Part shown: piece by piece, positions 32,599-43,969 of the stretch
Layout of the letters: each line of letters opens with the position of its first letter
Numbering within the stretch: position 1 is the first letter of the stretch
Source: Sipunculus nudus
Taxonomy: Eukaryota; Annelida; Sipuncula; Golfingiida; Sipunculidae
DNA length: 64,000 nt
NCBI GenBank assembly: GCA_026874595.1
Contig: CM049314.1
Coordinates: 70,632,300 to 70,696,299 of the forward strand
Direction: 5' to 3'
Position numbers and translations under genes: made by a program
Notes under the pieces: model-generated
Told to the model about the DNA's origin: nothing
Database searches by the model: none
Seen by the model: only the letters and a program-made list of their open reading frames with translations

Positions 32599-33966
32599 AG
32601 AAAAACATGAAAATAACAGGGGGGTTATTGAAGCGGGCGGTGCCCGAGAACCATACCTTTTATTTATTTATGTTCTTTTGCATATGAACTGCAATAATGT
32701 TTTATAAATAACATCAACAGATTTAAGCATAAATAATAACATATAAATAACAGTGGCTCGCCAATATATTTTCTACAGACTTATATATTCAATGTTATGA
32801 CCCTAAATGTACATTTATATTTTAATTTAAGAGTATTCTACATAAACATTTTGTTTCACATTAAATTATTTGTGCCGTATAAAATGAGTTAATAAAAAGA
32901 AAATATTTGTTTGTTTTGGTTCATAAATGCACTTTTAGTTAAAAGTCTGTTGTATCAGACAGATTACAATTGCAGAGTATTGTCGAAATTTTGTACCTAA
33001 ATAAAATAACATACATCAAATCAGAGCTACACATCTATTCCAACACCAGTATGGATCGTTCACATTAATAGGGTTTTGAACAAAACTGTTTCCAATGCAA
33101 ATATTAACAGGGTTTTCATTGACGCGGGGCTGAGCGTCTGTGACGCTCTATATCTATTTCGGACGTTCGGTTTTTGGGGTCCAAGAGTCCAATCGGACGC
33201 GCGAATTATAGGCTTTTGGACCGAGAGCAGCCACCGGTCATTGCAGACAACATAAAATGACGTTGAACTATCCAGCCAATTATGTGAACACTGTGCCATT
33301 TACATTTCATTATATTCATAATGAAACAAAATTCAATCAATAAAATGATACAATTATGATGTTATATTAAAAAAAAACTTCGAAATTTTGGCCTGAACTC
33401 ACCAATTGTTTGTTCCAGTTGAAAGCACTGATTTAGAAAGTGTCCAGAAGTATATGTCTGTCTGTAATCTCTCTTTACCGGGTAAAATGATTGAATGAAA
33501 ACTTATGCATGCAATAATGGTTTATATATAATTAATACTATTATCATACCAGTACTTGGCAAATTAAGTCAGTTGTTCCTTGTATCATGGTCGAGCTATC
33601 CTGCAAATATCATTATGATACTTTTTGAGGAATGTTGCTAACAGCAAACAGATAAAGCAACGCCGCCAAAACATAACCCCGTCTATGGGCGGAGGTATTA
33701 AGATACCTTATTTTACAGCAATTAGTTTTCCAAGTGAACCACTTGACAGGGTTTTTATGATCATATTTTAGCCGACGCTTAAAGCTTTATCAAATTAACC
33801 GTGGGGGGGAATTTAGCTATGCAAAGAGTGAGCCCTTAACTGCGAATCTTTCAGTTTCTAGTTTTTAAATGTAAGAATAATTTTATTTTCATAACCAAAT
33901 ATACCCGGTTCTCACAGGTATGAACAATGTGAGAAGTGTATAATGAAAAATAAGTTTATTTGATTT
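32599..33966. other. Intergenic, downstream of SP-B
   Basis: No gene. The open frame at 33060-33299 (minus) has no recognisable domain. Near 33875-33900 and 33955-33980 the phrase TTTTCATAACCAAATATA is repeated, the right copy being SP-B's own last codons and 3' UTR. Confidence 0.45.
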
Positions 33967-36900
33967 TCATAACCAAATATAAAAGGTTAACAAAAGAAAG
34001 GTTACAAAAACATAAAATCTGAAAGAAGGGAGAGAATGGCAAAAGGTAGTTCCTGAAGTTACTCTCAGATCTTCTACCGTGGAGGTATTTATGGTTTCAG
34101 AACTGCTGGGTCTGCTTGACGATTCGCTCGTGCTACCATCTGTCGAAAAATTATTCTCAATGCACGTTTCGTTTTCCTTCTTTTCAGGAAATCGGGTTTC
34201 ATTACCCGCAATACTGAGGATCCAAGGTATGTAACTGCTGGTACGTGTGTAGACTGAGGGATATCGTGCAATGCATGAATCAAAACCGTTACCAACGACC
34301 CACGAGGCGACCCCAGCAACGACCCAGGGGTCATTCTGACAGCGACGGCAGTGGAGCGGACCCCCACTGTCTCCCTGAAAGAAAGAAAAATTATGTTATA
34401 CTATAACTGTCAGAGCTATTCTTTGTGATACAAAAATGATATTCATTCAACAATCTTGTGCGTAATAGACCTTTTCCTCAAGCATGTGCATTGCTTGCAA
34501 TGATTAACTATAGTGTTCGGGTCAAAATAGTCATTACTACCAGGTTTGTCAAATGAAATTAAATAGAAACTTGGCGCTTAGGCCGGATCTCGCAGTTAAA
34601 GATAAGGTAGGTTGTTCTTACTTTCATATTTTGAAATATGAACAAAATATGTTATTTCTAATTAATATAAAAGACAGGAACTCTCAGTGTTAGTTATCAG
34701 CAAAAGGTGGCGCCGGTGAGGTGTTAAGGGTCTATTACAAATCTTTGTTTTCACATTTGGCTCACCTGGCACGCGCCGGCATCGACTGCATTTACACAGA
34801 CGTTAGAACTGTTGATGTAAGCGTTTGAGATAAACCCGACCCTAGACCGGCAGTCCTTGTTAGATATGACCGGAATTCGCAATTCTTGTAATTTCTGTGG
34901 GCTTCCAACGCCGCTCTCTCCTCCTGTAAAAATATTATGGAAAAAACACAATAATCTTCATCATCTCATCATTGTCGTCGTCATCCAAGGCCGTTGTAAA
35001 GTCACGCATTAATAATTTCAGGTCAATTGTGATATGATTTTGATTCAAAATACATATGTATCAATAGTCACATTCTATTTATTAGAATATATTATAGAAT
35101 ACAATATATTATTATTTTTATTATTATCATTATTATAAGAAGTAAAGGTAGTAGTATAAGTAGTTGTAGTAGTAGTATCATCGTCATTAAGAAGAAGAAG
35201 AAGAATTATGTTAACACGATGTTACTCAATGCAACATTTTTAGAAATATAGATAGTCAATATTTCTCCGGTTGGTGTGTGGTTCATGCATTTGCTGATTG
35301 ATGGTTTCTGTGATAGGTCCTTTCCAGGACATAGGGGGGGGGGGGGGGTTGAAAATCCCCTCCCAACAAAACACAGTTATCATCAGCTCAACGCCAAACT
35401 CCGGCGTTTCTGAGGTACAGCCACAGAGACGTAACGTGACAAAGGGTATAACATAAAAGGGATATAAAAGTGATAACACTGTTAATTTTAATATGAATAT
35501 GCATGGAGGCCCTAAATAAAGCTTTCTTATATAATATAAGGTATGGATATCTTGCCGAGCTTTCCCCAGCCAGATATGTAACACTCAGCCCCGACAAAAG
35601 TGTCGTCAGTGTCCGGCAGGAGCGCTGGTTGTGCTTTGTCTGTGAAGACTGCAGGAGTTGCTAGTTCCATGAGACTTATGTCGTAACCCATACCAGCGTT
35701 CACGTATGACGGATGCTGCAATAGATGTCATAAATGAGTAATACATAAGAATTCAATCAGTTAAGTCTTTGGCTGGACCCCTATACTTTCTGAAAAAATT
35801 CTCAATATATATATATGTGTGTGTGTGTTGCAAAATTAGATTATTGCTAGACACCGAATTAAAACTTTATTGGTGGCGTTTGTTGGTGGCGGCGGCTCCA
35901 GCGAAGGGTGTCATTCCACAGACACCCCAAAATTTAAGGTCAATGTTTGATTTATGTTATTACAGTTTAACTATCGAGTTCATAAATACAAAACATGCAT
36001 TCAGTTTTATTACACTCAAGTTGTGGTCAAATGATAATTTTATAATATCGACACCAATAGGTTCACGTTCAAATGACAAATTATTTTAACATGATATTTC
36101 AGTGTAAAAATTTTTATAAAACGCTTCAATACAGAGCTGGTGAGTAAATATTAGGAAAAACAGGAAAGAATATTTCTTGAGAAATCAAATGAATCAAAGT
36201 ACAGAAAAGAATTTATTTGAACATTGTTACGGGGTGACATAAAAGCGGACCGAACTGTCTCGTTAGTGAAGCTTGCTTTGCGAAGCGGTTGGTTTGCCGG
36301 ACTCGTACGCCACCGACCTGGGGGTTGCCATATTAAAGGCCATGTCAGGCCATGGCCCTTACACTCTGAAAACTGATTTGTCAAATATTTGAACAGTTGG
36401 GTTGGTCGAGATGATACTGGTAGATTTAACCAACACATTGGTTATTTCAACCAACTCTTTTGTCATTCAATAACCAAAACGATTGGTCATTTTATAGGTC
36501 TAAAAATTGGTAGCATATATTTGATCAATTTACTTGGTTGAGTGAAAAATTGGTTGATTTTACCAACACAATGGTTATTTTTACCAACTGATTGGTCAAG
36601 CTCTGGCCAAACAGATTGGTCATTTTCACGTAAGACACAAAAGTGCCCCTGTCAGGTTGCAAGTGAAGCAATCTTTTCCTGACTGAAGGGCAAAACGTCT
36701 GACTTGTATGCGAGCGGACACACGTTCGATTTCACGATCGGCCGGAATTCGTGTTTCCTCTTTTTGGAACACGCCCTAAAGCAACCCAAATCTGAAGAAT
36801 GGCTTGTAACAAGACTTCCACCCAATCAAGAGAATAAAACAACTGAAAAAGTGAGCGATTTAATTCTTACCTGATTTAATCAATTTGTTAATGATAGATT

Positions 36901-39900
36901 AACCATGATATTCGTAAAGCAGTTGTAACCAAGTATGTAACCAATCTAGTGTCCAATTGGACACGTACTAGATTTGTTCAAAATAATCAATATATTTGTC
37001 CTTTCAACCAATCTACTTTTAGAGTGCCCTACTTTTAGAGTGTACGTTGTTTTCTGTCACACCTACCCATTTTCTGTAATATGGTTTTCAAATTCAGAAT
37101 TCCACTTTTGTACGTAAAAGCGATACTTGCGAAAAAGCGCACAGAACGCAGGAATCGTGTCTGAGCCGTGTGGTTTTTATTCCAGGATCGGCTCATCAGT
37201 TATTCTACCCTGTGACAAATATATTGAAAGTATCCTTACGTTTATGATGTTTCGAACAAGTCTTCGTTGTCTATTACCTGATGTATCTCCGTAATCGTAA
37301 TGTCCAATTAATATCAAATAGTCCTCAGTCGGGCTGAAAATCAAATAAAATTTTGATAGGAATCATATGTTACCAACAAGATTGGCCAATTCGATGCATT
37401 TTTTTAAGACTAAAGTCCTCTCACTAACAGAGCAATTAAACTTGCTCTTAAAAACTTGCTCTCTCGGTACAAGGAATCACGTTTTAATTAACGCATTTTA
37501 TTTGTTCTTTTATGTTTACATCCGGGTTTTTTAGTTGTCGCGTATGCCACTATATACAATGAAAATTTTAAAAGCCCATGGTCATCCCATCAGTTGAACG
37601 GAAGATGGAAATAAGTTTATTTAAAAAGAGGACGCAGGGCATGAAATGCGGATACACATTCAATCAATATTAATTCATGCCTTACCGTTGTGTACAGTGA
37701 GCGGCCGAGAAGAGATAGGAATCATATGTTACCGACAAGATTGGCTAATTCGATGCATTTTTTAAGACTTAAGTCCTCTCACTTACAGAGCAATTAAACT
37801 TGCTCTTTAAAACATGCTCTCTCGGTACAAGGAATCACGTTTTACTTAACGCATTTTATTTGAAAACGTAAATACCAAAGGCCACTCAGGGCAAGTTACT
37901 AACAGTATACATAACATTTGTACTCTAATTGATCCATGGGCGGCTGCATTTATAAAGTTCCAGATTTTGACAAAGTGCCGTGTGGTCTCCCGAAACAATT
38001 TAGATATATGCAGATATTTAAATCTTGTCTCTGCACTCACTCCTGAGTAAATAAGAGGAAAAGAATTTGCACATGGCGCGATCAGTGGCGCAAAACCGGA
38101 ATTTGTTCTTTTATGTTTATTTCCGGGTTTTTTAGTTGTCGCGTATGCCACTATATACAATGAAAATTTCAAAAGCCGATGGTCATTCCATCAGTTGAAC
38201 GGAAGATGGAAATAAGTTTATTTAAAAAGAAGACGCAGGGCATGAAATGCGGATACACATTCAATCAATATTAATTCATGCCTTACCGTTGTGTACAGTG
38301 AGCGGCCGACAAGATGAAGTTATGAGTAAGCAGAATTCCCCCACACGTGTGATAGTAGTACCCGGGAGATTTTAGTAACAAGCTGACTTGCCATGGCCAC
38401 CTCCCCTCGCCGGCGTCCCAGCCGTTCACGATGGACGGTATCACGACAGACGCCGACAAAGAAACGACATGCGGCTCGTCAGCTCCTGAAAATACAAACC
38501 ATATTATTATGCTTTCATGAAAAATCGAATGACGATTACAATGTGTACAACAAATGCCGTTTTGTGTAGACGCTATGGAAACCAGGCACCGTTATGGCCC
38601 TCACCTATATGACCGGGGAAAAGTCAAGGTTAAAAGTAAATACCATGCGCACGTCTGTGACCTAGGACAATATTGTGCCCAAATTTAAGCTTTTGTCCGA
38701 GTTATAATGCAAAGAGGGACAGAAGTGGGAGATAACAGAATATCGGCTTCGGATGGTACTGATTTAGACATAAGGGTCAAGGTTTAATATAAATTACAGG
38801 AGTAAATCTGTGCCTTTGGACTATAATGGTCCAACTTACAGCTTTTGAATATCAGCACTATTGGAGGTATAGTGCAAAAAGAAAATTACAAGAAAAAAAA
38901 AGAAAGAAATACAAACAGTTTTCACCCAAAATATGTATATGTTATGAACTCACCAACCCTAAGGTGAAGGCGTACATATGAGGTGCAAATCTGTGATCTA
39001 GGACTGCGCCCAGATTCCAGCTATTAAAAATCCGCCATTTTAGAGTTCGAGCGCAAACATACATGGCAGAGGGGAAATAAATATGGAATTTGATGTTTTT
39101 GCAATCGGTGGGTTATGTAAGTGTCTTTATATTGCACAGAAGGACTGGCCTACAGGCAAACGGACAGGCAAAGGCTCACTGCCACAACTCGGATGATGTT
39201 CAGTGTGCGGAGCTTAACCAATAAACTAATGTTACAGACGTTTTAGGAAAGAGTTTCCTATCTATTTACTTCTAATAATAAAATGGTACTCAGGAATATT
39301 AGCATTAACTAAATAGTGTTTTAATGGTAAGAAATCTTGATCAACTGTTCTAAAACCTATAAAGTCATCTAGAGAAACCTATTGTCATAATCTGTGCCTA
39401 CATTAGGTTATATTTATATTAGGAACATCATTAACAGCCTGAACTCCCGTGCTTCATTAACATATTTAAATGAGATTTGGTTTTCAAAATACACACACGC
39501 CACCTATTGGTAAGGCGAGTACTACGACCGTTGGGACATTTTAGTACACTGCTTTATTTGGACAGGCGACCAGTGTGAAACCTTGATTCTTTGAAATAAA
39601 TCAAATATATACAAATCCTGATTAAATAGCAAGTTTTAATAGACAAACCATACAAGAGACCGTGTCAGTGCATCGAAGTGGAGCAAGCGAGCGTGTCACA
39701 GGCACCGCTTCAAACCCGATCTTTGACACTGTACCCTATCGTTGCTAAAACAATACGCGCATTTTTAATTATAAACTATGATGCAAAGGGTACCTATGAT
39801 CCATATTCCGAGCTGCCATCTCTGTGCTAATCATATAAATTATTCTTTAGGTGTTAATTTGACTCGGTGTTTTCGCCCGTGAACCACCGCTTCGGTGGCC

Positions 39901-41078
39901 ATATTCACAGGGTAAACATGCACCCACTGACTCAGGTCACGGGTCGTAACCATGGAGACGACACACTTCGCTGACCCCAAAACTAACTTAAAGCGGCCAA
40001 GCTGTGTGCATGTGCAGTATAGGCCATATAGCATTGCCTTTACATGTATAAGCTCATCGGAAGCCTGCTCTGCACGTGATTAGTAGCTGTTTTGCAGTTT
40101 ACGTTCAGTTTTATATCATTAAGAAAATTACAGACCTGTTTTCACCGTTTTTTTTAATAAAAAATATTAAAATACAGTCACGGTAAAAGGGCTTTCTGAC
40201 AATATTTACAGGCTGAATAAGGCTCATCATGCAGCGCTCAAGGCTGTCGTAGTTGGTCAAAATAATGTTCTTTGCCCTGTGATAGGTTGTACCATCCCAT
40301 ATAATTTATTTTTAAATTGACCTGTTTTTCATATTGTAGCCATATTTTGGCTATTTCATCATCTGTTTGTGTTGTATTCTCGTGTACATCCATAGGGATT
40401 GACCTCGTGACTGACGGCGTTCCGGCCTCCGCGCTCAGGAACCAGCTGACGCTCACAAAAATGTGTACCCTGGCTTTGCTAAACCACTTTGAAGTCTGAT
40501 ATTTTCAATAATCGTATATTTTATTATGCTCTTTCCTTTGAGTATGGTCAGTTTACTGCTGTCGGTAAATTTACCCACTGTTTCATGGATTTTCTGAGCG
40601 GTCCCCCTCGACGTGTCAGTAGGTCATAGACATGTTGAAAGAGGCCATTTCACAAGTATCATGACAATGGTCATATGATTTAATAATATCCATTGCCTGC
40701 TACAGATTGCAGGACACAACTATGAGTGGACAGACAATTTTATCATACTAACATTATAAAAATAATGGCGTCTGAAAAATGACCCGAATCGGAGTACACC
40801 TGTGGGCATTCATGTTTGTTTTTACCGCTAGGGGTCGGGGCAATCGCCCCTCAAGTAAACAAAGACCACGTGCCGACGCATGGGAGATCAGGCTGATTAA
40901 CACTAAGCTGCAATTAATACTATATCCTACTGATCATATTTTTATTTTTTATCTAAATGCAATTAGTTGTTTTAGCTTTCTTAAATTTTTAATCATTATA
41001 TGTTTTTTCTTCACTTGTAATGGCGCCACTGAGCAGCACTTAGTGCTGGATATTGGCGCGGTATTAAATAAATAAACA

Positions 41079-41112
<34 letters not shown>

Positions 41113-41712
41113 CTATAAGAAGCGCATAATGAGTGTACCTTTTCTCCCTTAGGCCCGTTCCGTTTGTGTTTACCATGCACAAAACTGATATAACCATAAT
41201 ATTATCGAATGTACACTAAAAGTAACTGTAGTCAGACATATTGATAACTCTCACATCGTCAGTATGACAAGCATGTTATAAATAAGATACAAAACACTCG
41301 AATAGTGTTAGACACGTTGACGTTGACAGGTTTCTAACGGCAAGAGTTTTCCTGCTGAGATGCGTAACGCATTATCTTGGTTTAAGTATGTGCATGCCCT
41401 ATTTCTTAATCATACGAGGTATGAGTAACGTTTCGTAAACAAGCTAGTATTCAGGCCGTTAAAATTTAATAAGAACATCCAAATAATCTTACAAAACTAT
41501 TTCTAAACTCACTTGATACAAATAAAATCTACTTTTCTTCAGGAAAACTACTGTCGAGTAAATTTTAACCGCCAAGAAAATCCTTAAATTTTCTATATTC
41601 TACAATGCGAAACTAATAAATCATATTTAATAATGTTTACTTTACCTCCCACACCCGCGATTGTCGTTATTGCCAGGTAAAGAAGAACCGCTGAAACTGT
41701 GAGGCGCTCCAT
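33967..41712 (-). CDS. SP-B: complete S1A serine protease with C-terminal hydrophobic tail
   Basis: Six minus-strand exons: 41646-41712, 38287-38485, 37240-37333, 35556-35715, 34766-34923 and 33967-34374. They sum to 1086 bp, 361 residues, with phases 1,2,0,1,0 agreeing at every join. Exon 1 is a signal peptide (MERLTVSAVLLYLAITTIAG). Exon 2 has VVIPS|IVNG and SAAHC (His57), exon 4 GYDISLMEL (Asp102), exon 6 GDSGGPLHC (Ser195) and [15 protein letters not shown]. The pocket reads Gly189, Ala190, Val216 (ASWVV in place of TSWG) and Ser226, an elastase-like combination. After the protease domain come NETR/NETC sites, a Ser/Thr-rich stalk (DGSTSESSSRPSSSE), and a terminal FYVFVTFLLLTFYIWL, suggesting a membrane or GPI anchor. 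The intron-4 donor is GC, not GT. AATAAA follows the stop by about 10 bases. Confidence 0.93.
34375..34765. other. SP-B intron 5
   Basis: 391 bp, GT-AG, no repeat noted. Confidence 0.7.
34924..35555. other. SP-B intron 4 (GC-AG)
   Basis: On the minus strand it begins GCAAGATATCC and ends TTTTTACAG. It contains ATT/AAG trinucleotide runs (35100-35205) and a poly-G tract (35335-35348). The paralogous intron of SP-A starts GTAAGG. Confidence 0.7.
35716..36359. other. SP-B intron 3, part
   Basis: No exon. Contains a short ATATATATGTGTGTGTG run near 35807-35830. Confidence 0.5.
36360..37044. mobile_element. Foldback-like MITE in SP-B intron 3
   Basis: About 685 bp bounded by inverted TACACTCTGAAAA (36360) and TTTTAGAGTGTA (37033-37044). 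The inside is packed with short TTGGT and ACCAA units in both orientations (for example GGTTGGTCGAG, TTTCAACCAACTC, GATTGGTCATTTT, TTTACCAACACAATGG), giving many possible hairpins. The right end repeats CTACTTTTAGAGTG twice. It has no coding capacity. Confidence 0.65.
37686..37708 (-). pseudogene. Duplicated end of SP-B exon 2 with intact splice donor
   Basis: TCGGCCGCTCACTGTACACA plus ACG, i.e. the last ~23 bp of exon 2 (S-A-A-H-C-T-Q), followed by the same GTAAGG donor as the real exon. It lies in intron 2 with no acceptor or upstream exon sequence, so it is a decoy 5' splice site rather than a coding exon. Confidence 0.8.
37863..38100 (+). mobile_element. 238-bp insertion with ATTTG target duplication
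   Basis: It is absent from unit 1 of the tandem duplication and flanked by ATTTG (37858-37862 and 38101-38105). Its right end (ATGGCGCGATCAGTGGCGCA) resembles segments at about 45950 and 62168, so it belongs to or shares an end with that dispersed family. It has no terminal inverted repeat that I can see and no coding capacity. Confidence 0.7.
38486..41645. other. SP-B intron 1
   Basis: 3.16 kb without another exon. It contains an old repeat at about 38590-39220 (GTGACCTAGGACAATATTGTG / GTGATCTAGGACTGCG halves, ending ACGGACAGGCAAAGGC), and a SINE/LINE 3' end with a trinucleotide tail at 40985-41113. Confidence 0.55.
40985..41113 (+). repeat. SINE or LINE 3' end with (TTA)n tail
   Basis: GCAGCACTTAGTGCTGGATA, TTGGCGCGGTATTAAATAAA and an ATTATTATTATT tail (about 41080-41112). 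A GGCGC.(G/A)TA.TAAATAAA end with such a tail is typical of CR1/L2-type LINEs and the SINEs that use them. Confidence 0.65.
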
Positions 41713-41900
41713 ATTGAGATTCAGTATATGAGAACCGTAAGTTTGATGCAAAGGTTTCCCTGGTCTCGATAAAGGTATGGACACTTCCTCGTTGCTAAAC
41801 GATTATAAACTGTCAGGTCCGTGACCTGCTTTTTAATTGGAAAAATGTGACCCATAGGGTCTTATCGTGACGTACAGTGGTCACGTAAAATAAGACACCT
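41713..41900 (-). promoter_or_regulatory. Presumed promoter region of SP-B
   Basis: Upstream of the ATG on the minus strand are CCAATTAAAAAGCAGG (about 41830-41845) and CACGATAAGACCC (about 41860-41872, a GATA-type site). The first resembles the CACCAATAAAAAG found upstream of signal-exon copies 1 and 2. No transcription start can be fixed from sequence alone. Confidence 0.3.
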
Positions 41901-43150
41901 GACAACAAGGATACAATGGTTGTTGTGTATTTGTTTTAGATAAGGTCGAATCGTGTCTCAGGTGCGTTTTATATTGATACGCTGCGCACCTGTGTTTCGT
42001 TTGCGAATTAAGGTTGTTACGTGTACACTTGACAGGGATGTGAACGGAGAACAAGGTTATAAAATAGTTCGGTATAATAAATATCAATGTTTAAAAGAGT
42101 TTTTGAATATTTATAGAAAATGTACTGGTCTAGACAAAATGAAATTTTGTTAATTTATAGAAGGGGTGCGAAATGTGCCATAGTTACTAAAACGACGAAT
42201 ATGAAAACAACAAATTTTATTCCAGTTTAAATGATACATTTATGAATTAGGAAAAGCATTATACACAGTGTTTTCTTGGATAGGATTGAGGCCAAAGCAA
42301 AATAAGCAAACTGAATATCGAGGACTAAAATAAACAAAAATGTTCCTTGAAAAATTGGAGCTGCAGCTTTTTAAAAATAAAATTCTGATGTGCCTGATGA
42401 GCCTTAGTACAAATGTTAATAATTGATAAATTAATTAGACCCCAATATATCTAGGATATTACCAAGCACCCCCCCCCCCCCCCAAAAAAAAAAAAAAAGA
42501 AAAGATCTCCATGCAACCATAAGACTGTACCGCCATTTTGGTTGGGGGGGGGGGGGCTTTAACATCAGTCAAATATGCAAATTTGTTAAGATACTTATTT
42601 AGATAATTTGTTTAGACTTCAGTTATAGATTTTTTTCTGATATAGCATTTGTCCACTGTTTGCAATATTTACACGTTTATTAAGATGATATGTGGAGAGT
42701 GTTTGATTTCTGTTCAATTTTATGCTAATATTTTTAAAAAAATCCTCCTACACCCTTTGTTTTGTTTTTACATGTCATAACGTTTACTGTGTTTATGTAA
42801 TAATTATCTTGAACACACACACACACACATATATTATATGTATTTTTCTAATCATGCATCTTCAACAAATCAAGTTATTACACCTTTATATAAGTCATAG
42901 AACCTCTGAGTACTCCGTCATAATAAAAATACTTTTGTAATATAAACAAAATTACAATTGCAAAGATGGTATATTTTATTTTTGGCTTGATTTTGAAAAA
43001 AAAGAAAACAGACTACAGCACATAAAAATGCCTTTATATCTGGAAAGTAATATATGGCAGAGATCTATAATTCAGTTAAATATTAGATTGAACGATTATA
43101 TACATGTATACTATATTATGATATAATATAATACATGAATATACATATAT

Positions 43151-43228
<78 letters not shown>

Positions 43229-43536
43229 TGTAGGTATCGTGCGCGGGTTGCAAGCACTTACATAATATTGACAGTTTTATTGAAAAGGTATAATTATATG
43301 AACGACTGAATTGAACGATATGCACTGTGAACCTTCACAGGGAATCGATATTTAGAGAGCGCGGACTGATAACACAAATATAATGAGAACGGACCAATGT
43401 GGTGTAAAGACCTGTTTAAAAAATCCGTTAAATTTTTTTTATATTCCTTATATGAATTTTTCAAATATTTCTTTGTGTTGAAAATAGCTAGAATACCCCG
43501 AGCCTGAAATAGAAGGTGTTATTAATGAGAAGAAAA
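41901..43536. other. Intergenic, AT-rich
   Basis: No gene is recognised. Contains poly-C next to poly-A (42470-42498), poly-G (42544-42555), (CA)n (about 42813-42828) and a long (AT)n run. Confidence 0.5.
43142..43225. repeat. (AT)n microsatellite
   Basis: About 84 bp of AT dinucleotide with one slip near 43160. Confidence 0.97.
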
Positions 43537-43969
43537 TTAAAGGTACCCAATCACCTACCTTTTGATAAAGAATTTATGTAATTTCAGGCTTCCTATGTGT
43601 ATATATCAATGATCTAAGGGTAATTTTGGCTGTGAAAAGTTATTATGAGGCGTTCGTGGAGGTTGTGGGATTTTGTTTATCAACACCATGTTTGTAAACA
43701 TGGCAATGTTGACAAACGGGAAAAACATGTAACCTAAGGTGGTAGGTTGCATATATGCGGAGGTAGATAGGTCACTTGTTGCCAGAGGCCCTTGTTGAAT
43801 TTGTTTTGATTATTTTGGAGGGCCGCCACATATATTATAAACACGTTGATATAAACAAAACAAGCAGGCTGTGTGCGGTGATATCCACGTTTTCTGGCCT
43901 ATATTTATGAAAGCTCCAAGGGATTACCTTTAGTTTATAAAGGTCAGATAGGTGATTGGGCCCCTTTAA
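43537..43969. mobile_element. piggyBac-like MITE flanked by TTAA
   Basis: TTAA at 43537-43540 and 43966-43969 flank inverted ends AGGTACCCAATCACCTA and TAGGTGATTGGGCCCCT. The size is 433 bp including both TTAA. A TTAA target is the mark of piggyBac transposons. There is no transposase frame, so it is non-autonomous. Confidence 0.8.

Larger units (their letters stand above)
37355..38309. repeat. Tandem duplication of intron 2 and the end of SP-B exon 2
   Basis: Unit 1 (37355-37713) and unit 2 (37714-38309) share GATAGGAATCATATGTTACC..., TCTCGGTACAAGGAATCACG, and CATTCAATCAATATTAATTC, ending in the last bases of exon 2. Unit 2 is interrupted by a 238-bp insertion (37863-38100). The offset is 359 bp before the insertion. 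Confidence 0.9.

Noticed and set aside
34089-34367. 92-codon open frame overlapping the last exon of SP-B, same strand
   Set aside because: It is the wrong frame. The frame starting GDSGGPLHC joins exon 5 in phase and runs to 33967 with protease motifs.
36657-36770. Possible tRNA-like head (ACACGTTCGATTTC box B)
   Set aside because: No convincing A box at the right distance and it lies within the foldback element.
39655-39760. Possible SINE head (GCTTCAAACCCGATC)
   Set aside because: The A box is not evident and there is no second copy in the window.
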